A stretch of 64,000 nt of DNA from Rheum nobile (taxonomy: Eukaryota; Streptophyta; Magnoliopsida; Caryophyllales; Polygonaceae): positions 1,240,001 through 1,304,000 of the forward strand of contig WOAB01000501.1 of NCBI GenBank assembly GCA_027886185.1, given 5' to 3'. The notes beneath the pieces were generated by a model. The model had not been told where the DNA came from. It saw only the letters and a list, made by a program, of their open reading frames with translations, and made no database searches. Made by a program: the position numbers and the translations under genes. Shown here in pieces: positions 22,134-34,094 of this stretch (positions are counted from its first letter, which is position 1; each line of letters opens with the position of its first letter).

Positions 22134-24218
22134 TCAAGTTATAAATTGGTTTCTGACATTTCCATGTAATTTCTCGAGAATCCGCCACGTGACAGCATCC
22201 GGGGACAAGCCATTCTTCTTCATCTCTCCCAGAATCTGATAAGCCAGCTTCTTCAAACCAGAGTTGCAAGCATTACCAATCAGAATGTTGTAGCTTACAA
22301 CATTTGGGGAGACCCCACAATCCACAAGTTCATACAAGAAGTCACAAGCTTCACTTAGTTTTCCTGCACAGCAAAGTCCCTTCAGAACAGTGGAATAGAC
22401 GAAGTCATCATGTATTTTAGATGGCCACACAACATCATCCCAGAATTTTTTAGCTTCATCAACCTGACCCACCTCAAATAACCCATCAAGAATTGTTGTG
22501 TATGTAGTGCTATCAGCAACCACGCCCTTAGAGATCATCTTGTTGTGAGTTTCCTTGGCTTCAATAGGCCTCTTCAGCTTAAACAATCCACGTATAACAA
22601 GATTATAAGTCACTACGCTAGCTGCAACTCCCCTTTCAATCATGTCATTGTTGAGTAGGTTGAGAGCTTCTTCGGCGTTTCCAGCATTTAGTAAGCCTCC
22701 AATGACGGTTGTAAAGCTCACAACATCAGGAGTGCAGAACTTACCCGTCATCATATCATTCAAGATCTGCATTGCTTTTTCGACCCCGCCTGACTTGCAT
22801 AACCCATCAAGAATTGTATTGAGAGTGATGACATCAGGCTGGTCGTTCGTCGCAGTCATCAAACCGAGCACGTTAAGAAGCTCAGTAGCGTTTCCCACAT
22901 CACGAATAGCTCGTAGATATATGTTGTAGATCCTAGTCTTGTCTACACCTTTCTGTCTCAACATGAACTGAAGAACATCCTTGGCCTTGGCTAAATCGCC
23001 CTCGCTGCAAAGACTTTCCACTAAAACTTTGTAGGTGAATTCAGATGGAATGTAACAAAACTGAATCCCCTCCTCAAACAGTTGGTAAGCTCTCATACAC
23101 CCACCCTCTTGACTTAATCCATGTATAACAGCATTGTAAGAGACTGAGCTCGGGTTTAAGCTTCTTTTTCGCATTATATACAAAATCCTGGATGCTCCAT
23201 GGAACTTCCCAGCTCTACAAAGGGAATCGATTATCTGAGAAAATGCGAATTCATCAGATACACTCTTCCCTTGAGGCATACTTTCTGCAATGGCAAACAC
23301 TTCATGATATAAACCTTCTTCACATAATGCATCAATAACATTGGCAAAAGCAGCATTGTTCACAGTCAAAGAAGAGCGATCAGAACTTCTCATCATCTCC
23401 CAAAGCTCATTGATCAGGCTCTTCCCTCTATCAATATCTCGGTTTCTAAGCACCACACGAACCAAAACGCTAAGGGTCAAAGAATTAGGCACTACACTCC
23501 TCTCACGCATTTCATCGAACACTTTAAGGGCATCTCCTACTTCACCGACCCTGCAGTACCCATTCATCAAAGTAGTATAAGACACCACATTGGGGCAATA
23601 TCCCCTTAACACCATCTCCACAAGCAGCCGGTGAGCTAAACTCGGCTGCGAATCCAAACACAACTGATCAATCAACCGGTTAAAAATCATCAACGAAAGC
23701 GCAAACTCCGGGCTCACCCTTCTCCATATGAACTTGACCAAATCCAGCGTCTTATGCGGGGTTTTCGAACCAAGCAAGCGCGCGATAAGCACATTGCAAG
23801 TGCGCTCGTCGTGGGCGCCGGGGTTTGCTGCGAGCGAGAAGAGGAAGCGCCGGTGGGCTTCGGCGTAGCGGCCGGCGGCGCAGAGTGCGTGGATGATGCT
23901 CTTGAGATTGAGGGAGTCCGGGCGGTAGCCGCGCAGCCGGAGGCGGTCTAGGAGGCGGAGCGCTTCGTCGGCGCCGCCGGAGGCGGAGCAGAGGGTGTGA
24001 ATTCTCTCGGTCCAGTAGGATGTATTGCCTATATCAATGCTCTCTTCTTCTCCCTCCTCTTCTTCGAAAATCTGCTGTTGGTGTTGGAGATTGGAAGGTG
24101 ATTGAAGCAGAGCTGATGAATTTGCGAAGCAACGAGAGATGAATTGGTTTAGGGTAGTTGATTTTGCGATCGGGAAAATGCGTCGGTGTTGTGGGATCAG
24201 GGAGTTTGGTTGGATCAT
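22134..24218 (-). CDS. P-class pentatricopeptide repeat protein, resembles At3g18020
   Basis: A single-exon gene of 694 codons from ATG at 24218 to TAA at 22134. The first ~45 residues are basic and Ser/Arg-containing (QHRRIFPIAKSTTLNQFISRCF), consistent with a mitochondrial or plastid targeting peptide. From about residue 68 on there are roughly 15-17 tandem 35-residue PPR motifs, for example VVSYTTLMNGYCRVGEVGDA, VVTYNLVIRGLFKLKRPIEA and STTYTTILDGLFEVGQVDEA. No E, DYW or SMR domain follows; it ends TWRILEKLHGNVRNQFIT. Such proteins bind organellar RNA sequence-specifically. The wording, especially RGYRPDSLNLKS and KKFWDDVVWPS, agrees with the Arabidopsis At3g18020 type as I remember it. 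CTATAAATATT (minus, 24251-24262) could be a TATA box but lies close to the ATG. The next gene starts divergently ~0.75 kb away. Confidence 0.92.
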   Translation of the reverse strand: MIQPNSLIPQHRRIFPIAKSTTLNQFISRCFANSSALLQSPSNLQHQQQIFEEEEGEEESIDIGNTSYWTERIHTLCSASGGADEALRLLDRLRLRGYRPDSLNLKSIIHALCAAGRYAEAHRRFLFSLAANPGAHDERTCNVLIARLLGSKTPHKTLDLVKFIWRRVSPEFALSLMIFNRLIDQLCLDSQPSLAHRLLVEMVLRGYCPNVVSYTTLMNGYCRVGEVGDALKVFDEMRERSVVPNSLTLSVLVRVVLRNRDIDRGKSLINELWEMMRSSDRSSLTVNNAAFANVIDALCEEGLYHEVFAIAESMPQGKSVSDEFAFSQIIDSLCRAGKFHGASRILYIMRKRSLNPSSVSYNAVIHGLSQEGGCMRAYQLFEEGIQFCYIPSEFTYKVLVESLCSEGDLAKAKDVLQFMLRQKGVDKTRIYNIYLRAIRDVGNATELLNVLGLMTATNDQPDVITLNTILDGLCKSGGVEKAMQILNDMMTGKFCTPDVVSFTTVIGGLLNAGNAEEALNLLNNDMIERGVAASVVTYNLVIRGLFKLKRPIEAKETHNKMISKGVVADSTTYTTILDGLFEVGQVDEAKKFWDDVVWPSKIHDDFVYSTVLKGLCCAGKLSEACDFLYELVDCGVSPNVVSYNILIGNACNSGLKKLAYQILGEMKKNGLSPDAVTWRILEKLHGNVRNQFIT

Positions 24219-24976
24219 GGTGGTGGTGTCATGTGTGTTTCTTAGGAGCTTAATATTTATAGTTTTTGGGCAAAATCATGCACCCACATAACCACATTAA
24301 AAAAATGATGAAAAATCAATTCTTGACATAAGATCACTCAAATGTTGGGCAGAAATTAATCAAAATGTTTATGGTTTAAGTGGTAGAATATTTTTAATAA
24401 ATTAAGAATTTAATTTTGCAAATTAATATGTCATATGATTTTTGAGAGGTTGAAAAACCGTTTTAACCGACGATATAACAACAAATCAAGAGAAGAAAAT
24501 ACAACAAAAATGGAGAAGCAATCTAGAAGAAAAAGTAAAGTAATTCATATAAGGTGAGTAAAATACAAATAAATATTAATTGTATAATTATGTATATAGA
24601 AAAATTATAAAATCACTTATTTTGAAATTTTATTTTCAAGGAACGGTTATAATTAAATTTTTTATAAAATATTGAATTATCATTTTATCCCTAGATATTT
24701 CAGTATTTTTTTTCAACAAGTTGACATTAAAAATTAATGTGCTAATATAACATTTTTCTATAAAAAAATGCTAAGGTGAAAAAAGTTGTGTGCTGTGATT
24801 CTTTAGAAAATAAAGTTGAGTGGTTTTATGTTTTTTTTTTCGATTGCGGATTTATTTGGAAAAAAATGCCTAAAAAGTTAAGACTAGATCCGAAAACAGT
24901 TCGACCCAACCCAACCCGACCCGAATGCTCTTATACCTGCCAAGGGTGCCATGGCAGAAATTCGGCTATGGCCGTT
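24219..24976. other. Divergent intergenic region between PPR and polymerase genes
   Basis: About 750 bp, AT-rich, presumably carrying both promoters. No repeat or RNA gene was recognised. Confidence 0.4.
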
Positions 24977-27900
24977 GTTGTTATAGCAAGCCTCTCTCGA
25001 CTATCTCGCAGAGTTAGCGGCCGTAATGAAAACCTTACGAAACCACCCGCGCTCAGCTCTTTAAAACCTCGCGCGCTTCATCTTCTTCCTTCTTCCCCTT
25101 TCTTACCTGTATTTTAATCCCCCGTTCTTGGCATGCCTCTTTTGCTTCAGTCATGACCCTCGCCCTTTAATGGCGACCAAAACAGATATCCGTGGTTACT
25201 TCTCCCAGTTAAAATCCCTATTTAGACTTACACAGGTATTGAGTATTGTCTTGTAATGTTGGTTATAGCATGAGTGTTGTTCTTTTCTTCTTTGGCAAAT
25301 CGTCGAACAGTTGGTGTTCATTTCTGAGCTCCCTGAAAAAAAAGACGCTTGCTTTTTTATGTGTCCCCAGAGGTTCGCGCACACATTGGCTGAAGGAAGA
25401 ATGCAAGAGAAGATCAGTGTTGAAAAGGCCTCTACTTTGTATGGTGTTCCTGGTGGGTTAATATTTTGTAGTTTTTTCTTCTCAATCCCTCATCTCATAT
25501 TTCACAAGCTTAATGGTGCTGATTAAATTTTGCATATTGGGGACTCATACTTGAAATTAACTTGGGTTTTTGGTACTCTTTTTGCTGGGATGTTATAATA
25601 TTAGTGTAACATGTTAGTTGGATAATTACATTGATCTCTAATCTATCATGGTGTTTTTGGTTTCTTGCCTCTCTGTTGCAACAAAGGGATCTGAAATTTA
25701 AGAAACTGTTTATGGTTCCTTCAACACTCTGGCATAATCCAATTATCAAGTTTAGGTTTCCAGATTATCAAGTTAACTATGGGCTACAATTTAGCTAGAT
25801 TGTGGTTAAAAGGATCGGTGTTTTTGACAATGCATCTCTATGAAGTTCTGACTGTTATTCTACACCCAAGCTATATTTGTGGGAGACTTAGTTCTAAATG
25901 TATTTGTTATCATGGATGGTGTTGAACAGGTAAGGATGACATATCTAGGTGGAAGAAGGTGGATGCAAGAAATTTTGGAATAACAACAGCAACGTTATCA
26001 CAGTCTTCATGGGTTGTCCTCAAGATACTTCGCAATGAAGGTAATGCCTATGTCTTGTTCCCATGTGGATATTAGGAGCGTTCTCAAAATGTATGTTTAT
26101 TATTTTCTTAAAATAACTGTTTAGTACTGACCCTTCTGGATGTACTACAGTGTCTTGTCTCATATATCATGGATTTTGAACAGGATACTTTTGAGTTAGA
26201 TTGCTATATTGCCACAAAAGCAACTGGTTTTGAATTATGTATAAATGAAGTGCTCCTGTATGCAGGGTTTGAAGCTTATTTAGTGGGTGGGTGTGTCAGA
26301 GATTTGATCCTAAAGAGAACTCCTAAAGATTTTGATGTGATCACAACTGCTAACCTTAAGCAGGTTTAACATGATTCCTTATTTTTCTTTCTCAGTATAT
26401 CAAAGTACTTGTCTATTTGCATGAGAAGTGGCCTGGAATTCTGCTGTCAATTGTGTTTTTTTTGCTCGAATTTGCAGATCAAACGTATATTTCATCATGC
26501 TTATATTGTTGGACGGCGTTTTCCAATATGTCAAGTGAATCTGAAAGGATCTGTTATTGAGGTTTGTCCTCCTTTTGAGAGTTTAGAGTCTCATTTGTTA
26601 GATTTCATCTTTTTTGGGCCGGGCTAGGTGGAGAAGGCAGTTGGTCAACTTGCACTAAAGAGTTCTACTCTATGCATGTTCTTGTTCATCCATCTCACTT
26701 TCTCCACCCCCCTTCCTCTTGGTAATTCTTCTAACGTATAAGTTTAGTGACTGCTGATATTCTTGTTTCTTACATGTAATACTCTGTTTTGTTTTTAAGT
26801 ATTCAATATGGCAGTTTTTTACTTCAGGTATCCAGCTTCAAAAAAGCTGCTGCTCATGAAAAAGAGGAAGCTGAAACTCATTTCCCCAAAATGCCAGTGG
26901 GCTGTAGTGAATTAGATTTTGTACGTTGGAGAGATTGTACACGGCGAGATTTTACAATAAATAGGTAAATTTTGTTTGTTTTCCCTTTCAGCAGTTCTTA
27001 CACTTACTTTGTGGTACATGCCAATGAATGACTTTTTTTTGTCCTTTGCTCGCATTTGCTACATTAATTCTGGAGCAGTATGTTCTATGACCCTTTTGGC
27101 AATAAAATCTATGACTATGCAAATGCAATGATGGATTTGAAATTGTCGAAGGTAATTATATTTAATTTTCTTCTGTATTTATTAATCAATTTCATTGATA
27201 TATCATTTTTTTATTGGCTATTTATTTGATTCTCGATTTTATGGTCTTGTATCAGCTGCAAACATTAACCCCAGCTCACATGTCATTTACAGAAGATTGT
27301 GGTACGGCCTTCATTGTTTGTACAGTTTCTAAACCATGTTATACCATATACCCAAGTTTCTAAAAGTCATTGTTCTCCTTTCATGTAGCAAGAATTTTGC
27401 GAGGAATAAGGATTGCTGCCCGTCTGGGGTTTTCGTTTTCAAAGGATACAGAAACTGCAATTCGTGAACTTTCTTCTTCCATTACAACTTTGGCCAAGGT
27501 ATCTAACTAGTTCGATGTGACTAGATTTTAGGATTTTTGTTCTGTTATTCCTTTGTTTTTGCTCACCTTGGAGCTTGGGGCTAGAGTTGAAAGCTATTTT
27601 TCTACCCCCGAGTACAAGTCATAGTCGTTACAAGTACTATGCATTGCTTTAACTGAGGTGATTTTAGATAAATAACTATTTGAAGGCCTTGTACTTCTTC
27701 TCACTTTGTTCATTTAGCATAATAGTCTTCAAATTCTTAAATGTTTGTAGTTATACAGGTTTTTCTATAAAAAAAAAAGAGGGCTTCTTAAATAAAAATG
27801 GAGATTTAGAGAGCCCAAAGAATAAGAAGAGAATTGCAGGCTACCTAGAATCATTTCTTATCTATTACCTTTCATGAGGCAAATGTCTCTCAGAATCAGG

Positions 27901-30900
27901 CTGCACTTTTTCTACGCAACTGCATTGATGCTTTCAATTCATAGATGCTCTTCAGAGCACTTTTTTTACATTTTCTCGGTCAAGTTTATTGCAGTTGGTA
28001 TTATTTTGAGAGATACATAAGATTCTTTGTATTTTTTGCCTGCTTAGTCTAGGTTGATGATGGAGTTGAATTATATGCTGTCTTATGGAGCTGCTGAACC
28101 TTCTCTCTATTTGCTTCGAAGATTTAAAGTGCTTGAGATCATGCTTCCTTTCCATGTGAGCCACTTTTATTCTTTCCTTGTTTCATTTGTTTGTTGTATA
28201 ATTGAAATGGATCCACATCTAACTGATGTCCTGGATTTAGAATGCATACCTCATCAATCATAGTGGAAATCCAGAAACCCCGAGTTCGTCAATGTTAATG
28301 GTAGGTTGAAGAAGTATTATACAATTCATTTGTTCTCTGTCCTGTGCTCCCCCACAATTTGCATGTCAGAAGAAATTAAGAATACTCTTAAGCTTTTCTG
28401 CACTAATAAGACACCTAATGGCTTCTTAAAGCATATATTTAATGACCATTGTAATTTATAGTTTATGCTTTACCAATAAATTGTTTTCATATATAATCCT
28501 CAACCTAATGATGCTATGTATAGGCAGTATAGCTAATCATCAGTAGGAATTATGAGGTGCTCTTTAAGTTTAGTATAGCTCTGACTCCACACAGTTTGGA
28601 CTTTGGAGGACTTTGTAATCAGCTGAGAACTTTATTTATTCTCATCAATGGCTTTAATTTTTTGCATTGGAGATGGCAGATCCTCAAGATGGTTATGTAA
28701 TTTTCTGTTCTCCTGGCACCAAATGTCACTGCCTTGCTTCACATTAAATGTATCTCAAATAGATGCTCAAAAATGATGAACATACAAGATACTTCTGTGT
28801 AATTGTCTTAGCAACTTTGTATTCAAGTGTGAAATATGATTTGTTACTATCCTTAAAACATTTAACTATCTTGTTTTTGGCTTTCTCGTCCAGTTCTACT
28901 AGTGACGATTGTTGTACTTAAATCATGCTTCAACTTAAATATTTTCATTGGTTGGATATTTGGGAATTTGATTCTCTTATGACATCAAAAGTATGATATA
29001 GGACTTACATCATCAAGTTTATAATTAAGAACTAAAGAGTGAATGCCTGCCAACCTTTACAGACTACAAAAAGGATAAAAGTGTATAACTATCAGAATGA
29101 GCACAAGTGTCAGCTTACTCTGTAGCTCTCTAAGTTTCTTTCTCCGTACCTAATATCCTATCACGAAATGTAAATGATCGCAGATAATTATATATAAAAG
29201 AATCTTTCAAGGTTGGTTTGCCGTGATGTATTATTTGTGCTAAAAAGATGCTTATTTGTGCAGACAAAGTGAACGAGTCTACAGTATGATTCTCTATCAA
29301 CATCTTTTATCTATTCTAATGCTGTGTGTGACCATTAAATGGTGCTTTTTCTTTCACAGAAATTGCTCTCCTCTTTGGATAAAGTTGCTACTTGTGGCCA
29401 ACCTTGTGATTCCCTCCTTTGGTAAGCAAATTGGGTATAATCTCACTTTAGAACTTTCAAGCTGACAGCCTTAGTTGCTGTTTGGTGAAATGGCTAGTGG
29501 CCGTATTGACATAACCATAGGGCAAAATTCAATCATAATTAAGCATTTGAAGCAAATATGCGGACCTCCTTTTTTTTGAGTTGTTTGCTGAAGCCACAAG
29601 TAGGGCTTCTTTACTTTGAGTCCCCCTTGAGTGCCTTTAGATGTTAAAAAAAGCACATAATATGTTGTGATTTACCTCTAGGCTTGTTTAAAATGCTCGT
29701 AGATATTTGTAAATTGAAGATGAAAGTTTTCATTTTTTAGGCTTTGGATGTTTAACTCAGCTACTTGTTTGAATATCAGTATACGACTAGATAGTGTTAT
29801 AAATTCATTTTTAGAAGTTTACTACTCGCAGGGTTGGTATATTTGCATTTCACCTGGCCTTAGTGAATAGCCCTCAACAACCGCTCGTGGTTTGGACATT
29901 TTCTGCTCTTCTCTATTATGGAAACTGGAACGAAGCGATAAAAGCTGCAAGGCAGCATGCATTTGATAGAGTCTGTTTTGAGCCAGAGATTTTGAAGTCC
30001 TTTAAACATTTGTCAGATGAGAAGCTGGCACAAAACGTTTCCAAGCTTGCATCCATTGTTCAAGATTCTATAAATATTCTTAGTGATTACGAAAGTCTTC
30101 ATAATGCAATGATGGCCAGATATTCATCTTCTCCTTCTTCAGGAATGGTAAGAGTGTACATATCCATGACTTTTTCATTGCTCTTGCCTGTATATTCAAT
30201 TTTTTTTGTAAATGAAGGGGTGATCCTAGATTATGACAAATGGGCTTGATATGATATCTGCTGTAGGTTTTCATACCAAGGAGGTTCATTACAGACGGTG
30301 CTCGACTCTTTGATGTTTTGGTGCACGATATCCAGTCAATTACAAACAAACGAGAATCATACGAGATTGATCGTATCTTGCTAGGGAAGGGAAACGTCTC
30401 TGAAGTAAGATTTGTGCTTGGAAAAATTATCATGGACACGTTGAGTCGTGGAGTTGTCACAGACAAGGGCAGTGAAACAGCGAGTAAACGCAGGCTTTCA
30501 CCGTCCAATGTTGAAAGGACTCCGGAGTCGACCAAGAAATCACCGTCCAATGTTGAAAGGACTCCGGAGTCGACCAAGAAACAAAAACTCGTTGAAAAGA
30601 TGGAGAGAAGAGTAAGTCAGCAACTCACTTCATCATCTAAAAAGAAACCCAATGAAAACACGGTGCTTCAAGTACTAGCTGAATTGGCTCCAGAGCCAAT
30701 CAATAAAGAAAAGCTCATGGAGAAAGAGCAAACGAAGGTTATGAAGGATAGAAAAGTGGGTCGGGAACTTTCATCATCGTTTAAAAAGAAACCCAAGGAA
30801 AACTCGGTGCTTCAAGAACAAGCTGAATTGGCTCCAGAGCCAATCAAGAAAGAGAAGCTCATGGAGAAAGAGCAAAAGAAGGTTATGAAGGAGAGGAAAG

Positions 30901-31016
30901 TGTCATCTAAAACAAAACCTGGCCAGAAACATTTGGTGGTTGAAGACAAAGCTGATGAGAAATCAGTGGTAAAAGAGACGAAAAACGTGGGTCGCTTATC
31001 AAGTCTTTTTAAGTGA
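24977..31016 (+). CDS. Poly(A) polymerase / CCA-nucleotidyltransferase family protein (bacterial PcnB-like)
   Basis: Multi-exon gene. Supported exons: 25930-26040, 26266-26363, 26478-26561, 26828-26964, 27079-27151, 27256-27301, 27389-27498, 28048-28155, 28241-28300, 29360-29421, 29832-30147 and 30267-31016, all with GT/AG borders that keep frame. The first exon is uncertain; ATG at 24977 opens a basic Ser/Leu/Arg-rich stretch (MAVVVIASLSRLSRRVSG) that could be an organelle targeting peptide, but its splice could not be fixed. Class II nucleotidyltransferase signatures: YLVGGCVRDLIL, the DFDVIT metal-binding DxD, RRDFTIN and ARILRGIRIAARLGF. They are followed by the family-specific ALVNSPQQPLVVW region and a Lys/Glu-rich tail. 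Plants have several such organelle-type adenylyltransferases (At5g23690/At3g48830 type). The tail has a perfect 42-bp tandem duplication (30498-30581) and a 144-bp repeat (about 30645 and 30789). Confidence 0.85.
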
Positions 31017-31670
31017 GTCTTCATCACCCCCCCTATGTTGTAAATCACCGAGCTGCCGTGCTACCATATCTTCCACTTCTCGCAGGTTGAAGCTGTGTTT
31101 AGGGTTGAAGAATTTTACTGATTTATGTAGTTGTAGGCAGCTAGAGTTTCATGGAGGTTCCTTGCTATTTGATATTGCAATTTGAGGTTGGGCAAGAACG
31201 ATCTTTTGTAACTTGTGTTCCTCTTTTTGAGATGATTTATGAGCTTAGAATTGAATTTCTGAAGCTTATAGAATGTACAACAGTACAAGGATGCTGCATA
31301 CAGGATTTCATGCTTTGCCTCTGGCTTTTGTTGAATCTGGAAAACATTACTTATTAAGGGTAATCTGAGTTTCACTAGATGAATTCAGATATTTCTTGTT
31401 AGAGATGAGTTTATACTGTCTGACGTATATCTAAGCTGGTCAATATTCCAAGCTTCATCACATTATAAATGAGGCATGTGCATCATCATTTTTATGAAAT
31501 TATGTTGTCTTAAATTACTGCCATTGACATGCTCATAGAAGAATGTTACTGTTACCTAAACTTGTCTATTTTGAGTTGGATAGTTTCAATATGTTTGAGA
31601 GGTAACTTCCGGCAGAGATATTTTGTTTTCAATACGTCCAAACAGAGGTGTAATTTGTAAAGGAGATTTA
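31017..31670. other. 3' UTR and flank of the polymerase gene
   Basis: No gene or repeat recognised in this stretch. Confidence 0.4.
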
Positions 31671-31853
31671 GGCCCCGTTTGGTTATACCTTAAGTATTAG
31701 AAACCGGTATCATGACTCATTCCTGTGTTTGGTTAGAATTTTGGTATGAGCCATACCTAAAGTCACTCAAACTCATTCTTATCCTAACCCGACTCCAATT
31801 CCATTCCGATTCTAGGAATTGGACCAGATTCCAGGAATTGTACCAAACGAGCC
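31671..31853. mobile_element. ~183-bp Tourist-like MITE
   Basis: Inverted ends GGCCCCGTTTGGT and ACCAAACGAGCC, flanked by TTA-like bases. The GGC..GTTTGGT end is usual for PIF/Harbinger-type MITEs. Confidence 0.65.
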
Positions 31854-31965
31854 TTTATAAGAAAAGCAATGTGTCATATTCGAACCGGATTCAGTTCATA
31901 CTGATTTTTGATAAAATTATTGCGGTATTGTCATTCTCATATTTTCTGGAAAAAGGTAATATTAA

Positions 31966-32118
31966 GGGTTTGTTTGATAAAGGGTGATTATTGTTTATAA
32001 TGTGTTTTTTTGTGAAAATATAATATTTGAAATTTGTGAGATATTGAGATTCGTACAAGATTGTAAAAAATACATTTTTTTTTTATAAAGTGTTTATAAC
32101 CTCTTTCCAAACCGAGCC
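31966..32118. mobile_element. ~153-bp MITE
   Basis: Imperfect inverted ends GGGTTTGTTTGATAAAGG and CCTCTTTCCAAACCGAGCC. No coding capacity. Confidence 0.55.
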
Positions 32119-32264
32119 TAAATAATTTGATTGTGGTATGCCAAAAAATTAGCGAGTGTGGTGGCGTTTGGTATAACGTGCAATTCCACTCTAAACAACG
32201 AAATGTCATTCAACCGATGCAAATATTTAGACCGCTGCAGTTATCAATTAACCAATCGAAAGTT

Positions 32265-32347
32265 AAGGGTCTATTTGGATTCCGGATTCCATTTTAGAAT
32301 GTATTATTTTGTATCAAATTGTATTAAATTGATCATGCAAGATAATA
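32265..32347. mobile_element. Left arm of a MITE related to the one at 41939
   Basis: AGGGTCTATTTGGATTCC followed by TTGTATTAAATTGAT.ATGCAAGAT resembles the complete 105-bp MITE at 41939-42043. The right arm is absent; the 4.4-kb element starts here. Confidence 0.5.
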
Positions 32348-33003
32348 TATTTTACGGAAATTTCGTATGGTATCCCTGAGTTTATGCAATTTTTGTGAAA
32401 TATCCAGAAGTTTGATCAATTTCACACTATATCCCTGATTTTTTAAATTTTTTCGTGATATACCCTTCCCGTTACAAAACGTTAAGAAAACGTTATCACT
32501 CATCTGCTTAAAATAAAACAAAAAAATAAAGTTAAGTTGATGCTTCTCTCTTCTCCTCCCAGGGCAACCCAATATTCCAAAATCTTGAAACGTGAGACTG
32601 GTTCTTCGCGAGGTGAGGTTGGTAGTTGGTGGACGGTGGACGACAAAGCCTGGGCAGCGGTGGCTAAGAGGTGTAAGAGACAAACTTCTTGTGCGAACGC
32701 GACCAACGAGGGAGACGACGAAGGCTGTGAACGACGGCGCGACGATGGACAACGAAGGCTATTTGTCCGTTTAGGTAAGATCATTTTCAACCCTATTACA
32801 AATTATAAGGTTTAAGATTTGAATTTACAAATTTTGAAATGGATTGGAATTTGGGGATGGAATTGAATTTAGGGGTTTAACTAAAATTTGGGGATGAATT
32901 GAAATTTTTTAGGATGAATGGAACTTGATTTGGGGATGAATTTAATCTTTTGGGATGAATTTAGGATTTTATGGGATATCTATTGACTTGTTGATAATTT
33001 CAG

Positions 33004-33078
33004 AACTTCTATTGGGCTGACAATGGTGATTTGGTGGCTACTGCCAGCGATACATCCTTCTACATTCTCAAGTACAAT
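33004..33078 (+). pseudogene. Captured exon of coatomer subunit beta-prime
   Basis: Seventy-five bases encode 25 residues (FYWADNGDLVATASDTSFYI in the middle, ending LKYN) that match the conserved WADSGDLVAIASDTSFYILK segment of plant COPI beta-prime, with about three changes. A TTTCAG acceptor precedes it. The donor is GCAAGT instead of GTAAGT, suggesting one mutation of the original splice site. No other part of the coatomer gene is seen nearby, so this is an exon plus flanking intron carried by the transposon. Confidence 0.85.
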
Positions 33079-33097
33079 GCAAGTGTTTGATTGTTCT

Positions 33098-33311
33098 CCT
33101 CTCTTGTGGTGTATGTCTATAGTTGCTTGTGTAGATTAACTGGTGTTTGGTTCTAGAAAGTTGGAATCTATTATGACTTATGTAGTATGAATGTACGAAA
33201 TTAGAGCTCTTGTGGTGTATGTCTATAGTTGCTTGTGTAGATTAACTGGTGTCTGGTTCTAGAAAGTTGGAATCGATTACGACTTATGTAGTATGAATGT
33301 ACAAAATTAGA
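33098..33311. repeat. 107-bp tandem duplication
   Basis: CTCTTGTGGTGTATGTCTAT begins both copies (about 33098 and 33205); the copies differ at four or five positions. Confidence 0.85.
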
Positions 33312-33876
33312 GTACTTGTTTATATTCATAAATAAATTAGGAGCACCTATTTTTGGAGAGTAATACTAGATTTATACTCTTTAATGTGTTGGTGGTGAGG
33401 TATAGCTAACTTTTTCTGCCTGTAATTGTTCATCGGGTAACAGCTTAACGAAATTGCTCTTAGTAGAATCAGTGATTTTATCTTAAGCTTAACGAAATTC
33501 GTTTACAATTTCTTGTTTTTTGAAGAATGGATTGGTTTGTTATAATTTGATCTCATAATGTTGGGTACTTCAAAGCTTGAAGTGCTAAAATAATGTTGCT
33601 TTGCACCATTAAACTCTTTTAAGTGTACACGAAATCAGGAAAGTGAAAGTGGGGTGTTGCAATCAAACATAATGGCGATTTGGTATGGCTACGCACATAT
33701 ATTAATTCAAAAAAAAATGCAAAAGAGTTCAATATGTTCAAGCTGAGCTGAACTTACAAAAAACTATTTGTTTGAGAAAGGTAGATGGAAATCCTAGTAA
33801 GCAACAAAACTTTACACAAACACTTGAAAACAATAGAACATATTTATTTCAATTGGTGACACACTTTATTTGTTTT

Positions 33877-33944
33877 AGCCTATTAGCTCAACGGTAGAGC
33901 AATGTGTTTTACACATCGATGTGGGTTCGAATCCTACATGGACT
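33877..33944 (+). other. tRNA-like sequence, left of a facing pair
   Basis: Sixty-eight nt with A box TAGCTCAACGG and B box GGTTCGAATCC, a D-arm GCTC/GAGC, a T-arm GTGGG/CCTAC and an acceptor stem AGCCTAT/ATGGACT with one mismatch. The anticodon arm is abnormal: ATGTGT/ACACAT closes a three-base loop. Probably a tRNA-derived relic rather than a working tRNA. Confidence 0.6.
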
Positions 33945-34094
33945 GCAAAACCTCTACGTGTGACTACATGTGATATCTCAAATCTTGCTTTCATGCATAC
34001 ATGCTATATATGCTAATGCTAATGCATTTATGTAGTTAACTATATGCATTTTGGACATGCACTTAATTTACTTAAATGGTTCATGCTTTCTAAT

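Noticed and set aside
26169..26369. Frame starting MDFEQDTFELDC before the nucleotidyltransferase signature
   Set aside because: The first part is intron; the true exon starts after TGCAG at 26266, which joins GAAG to GGTTTGAAG in frame.
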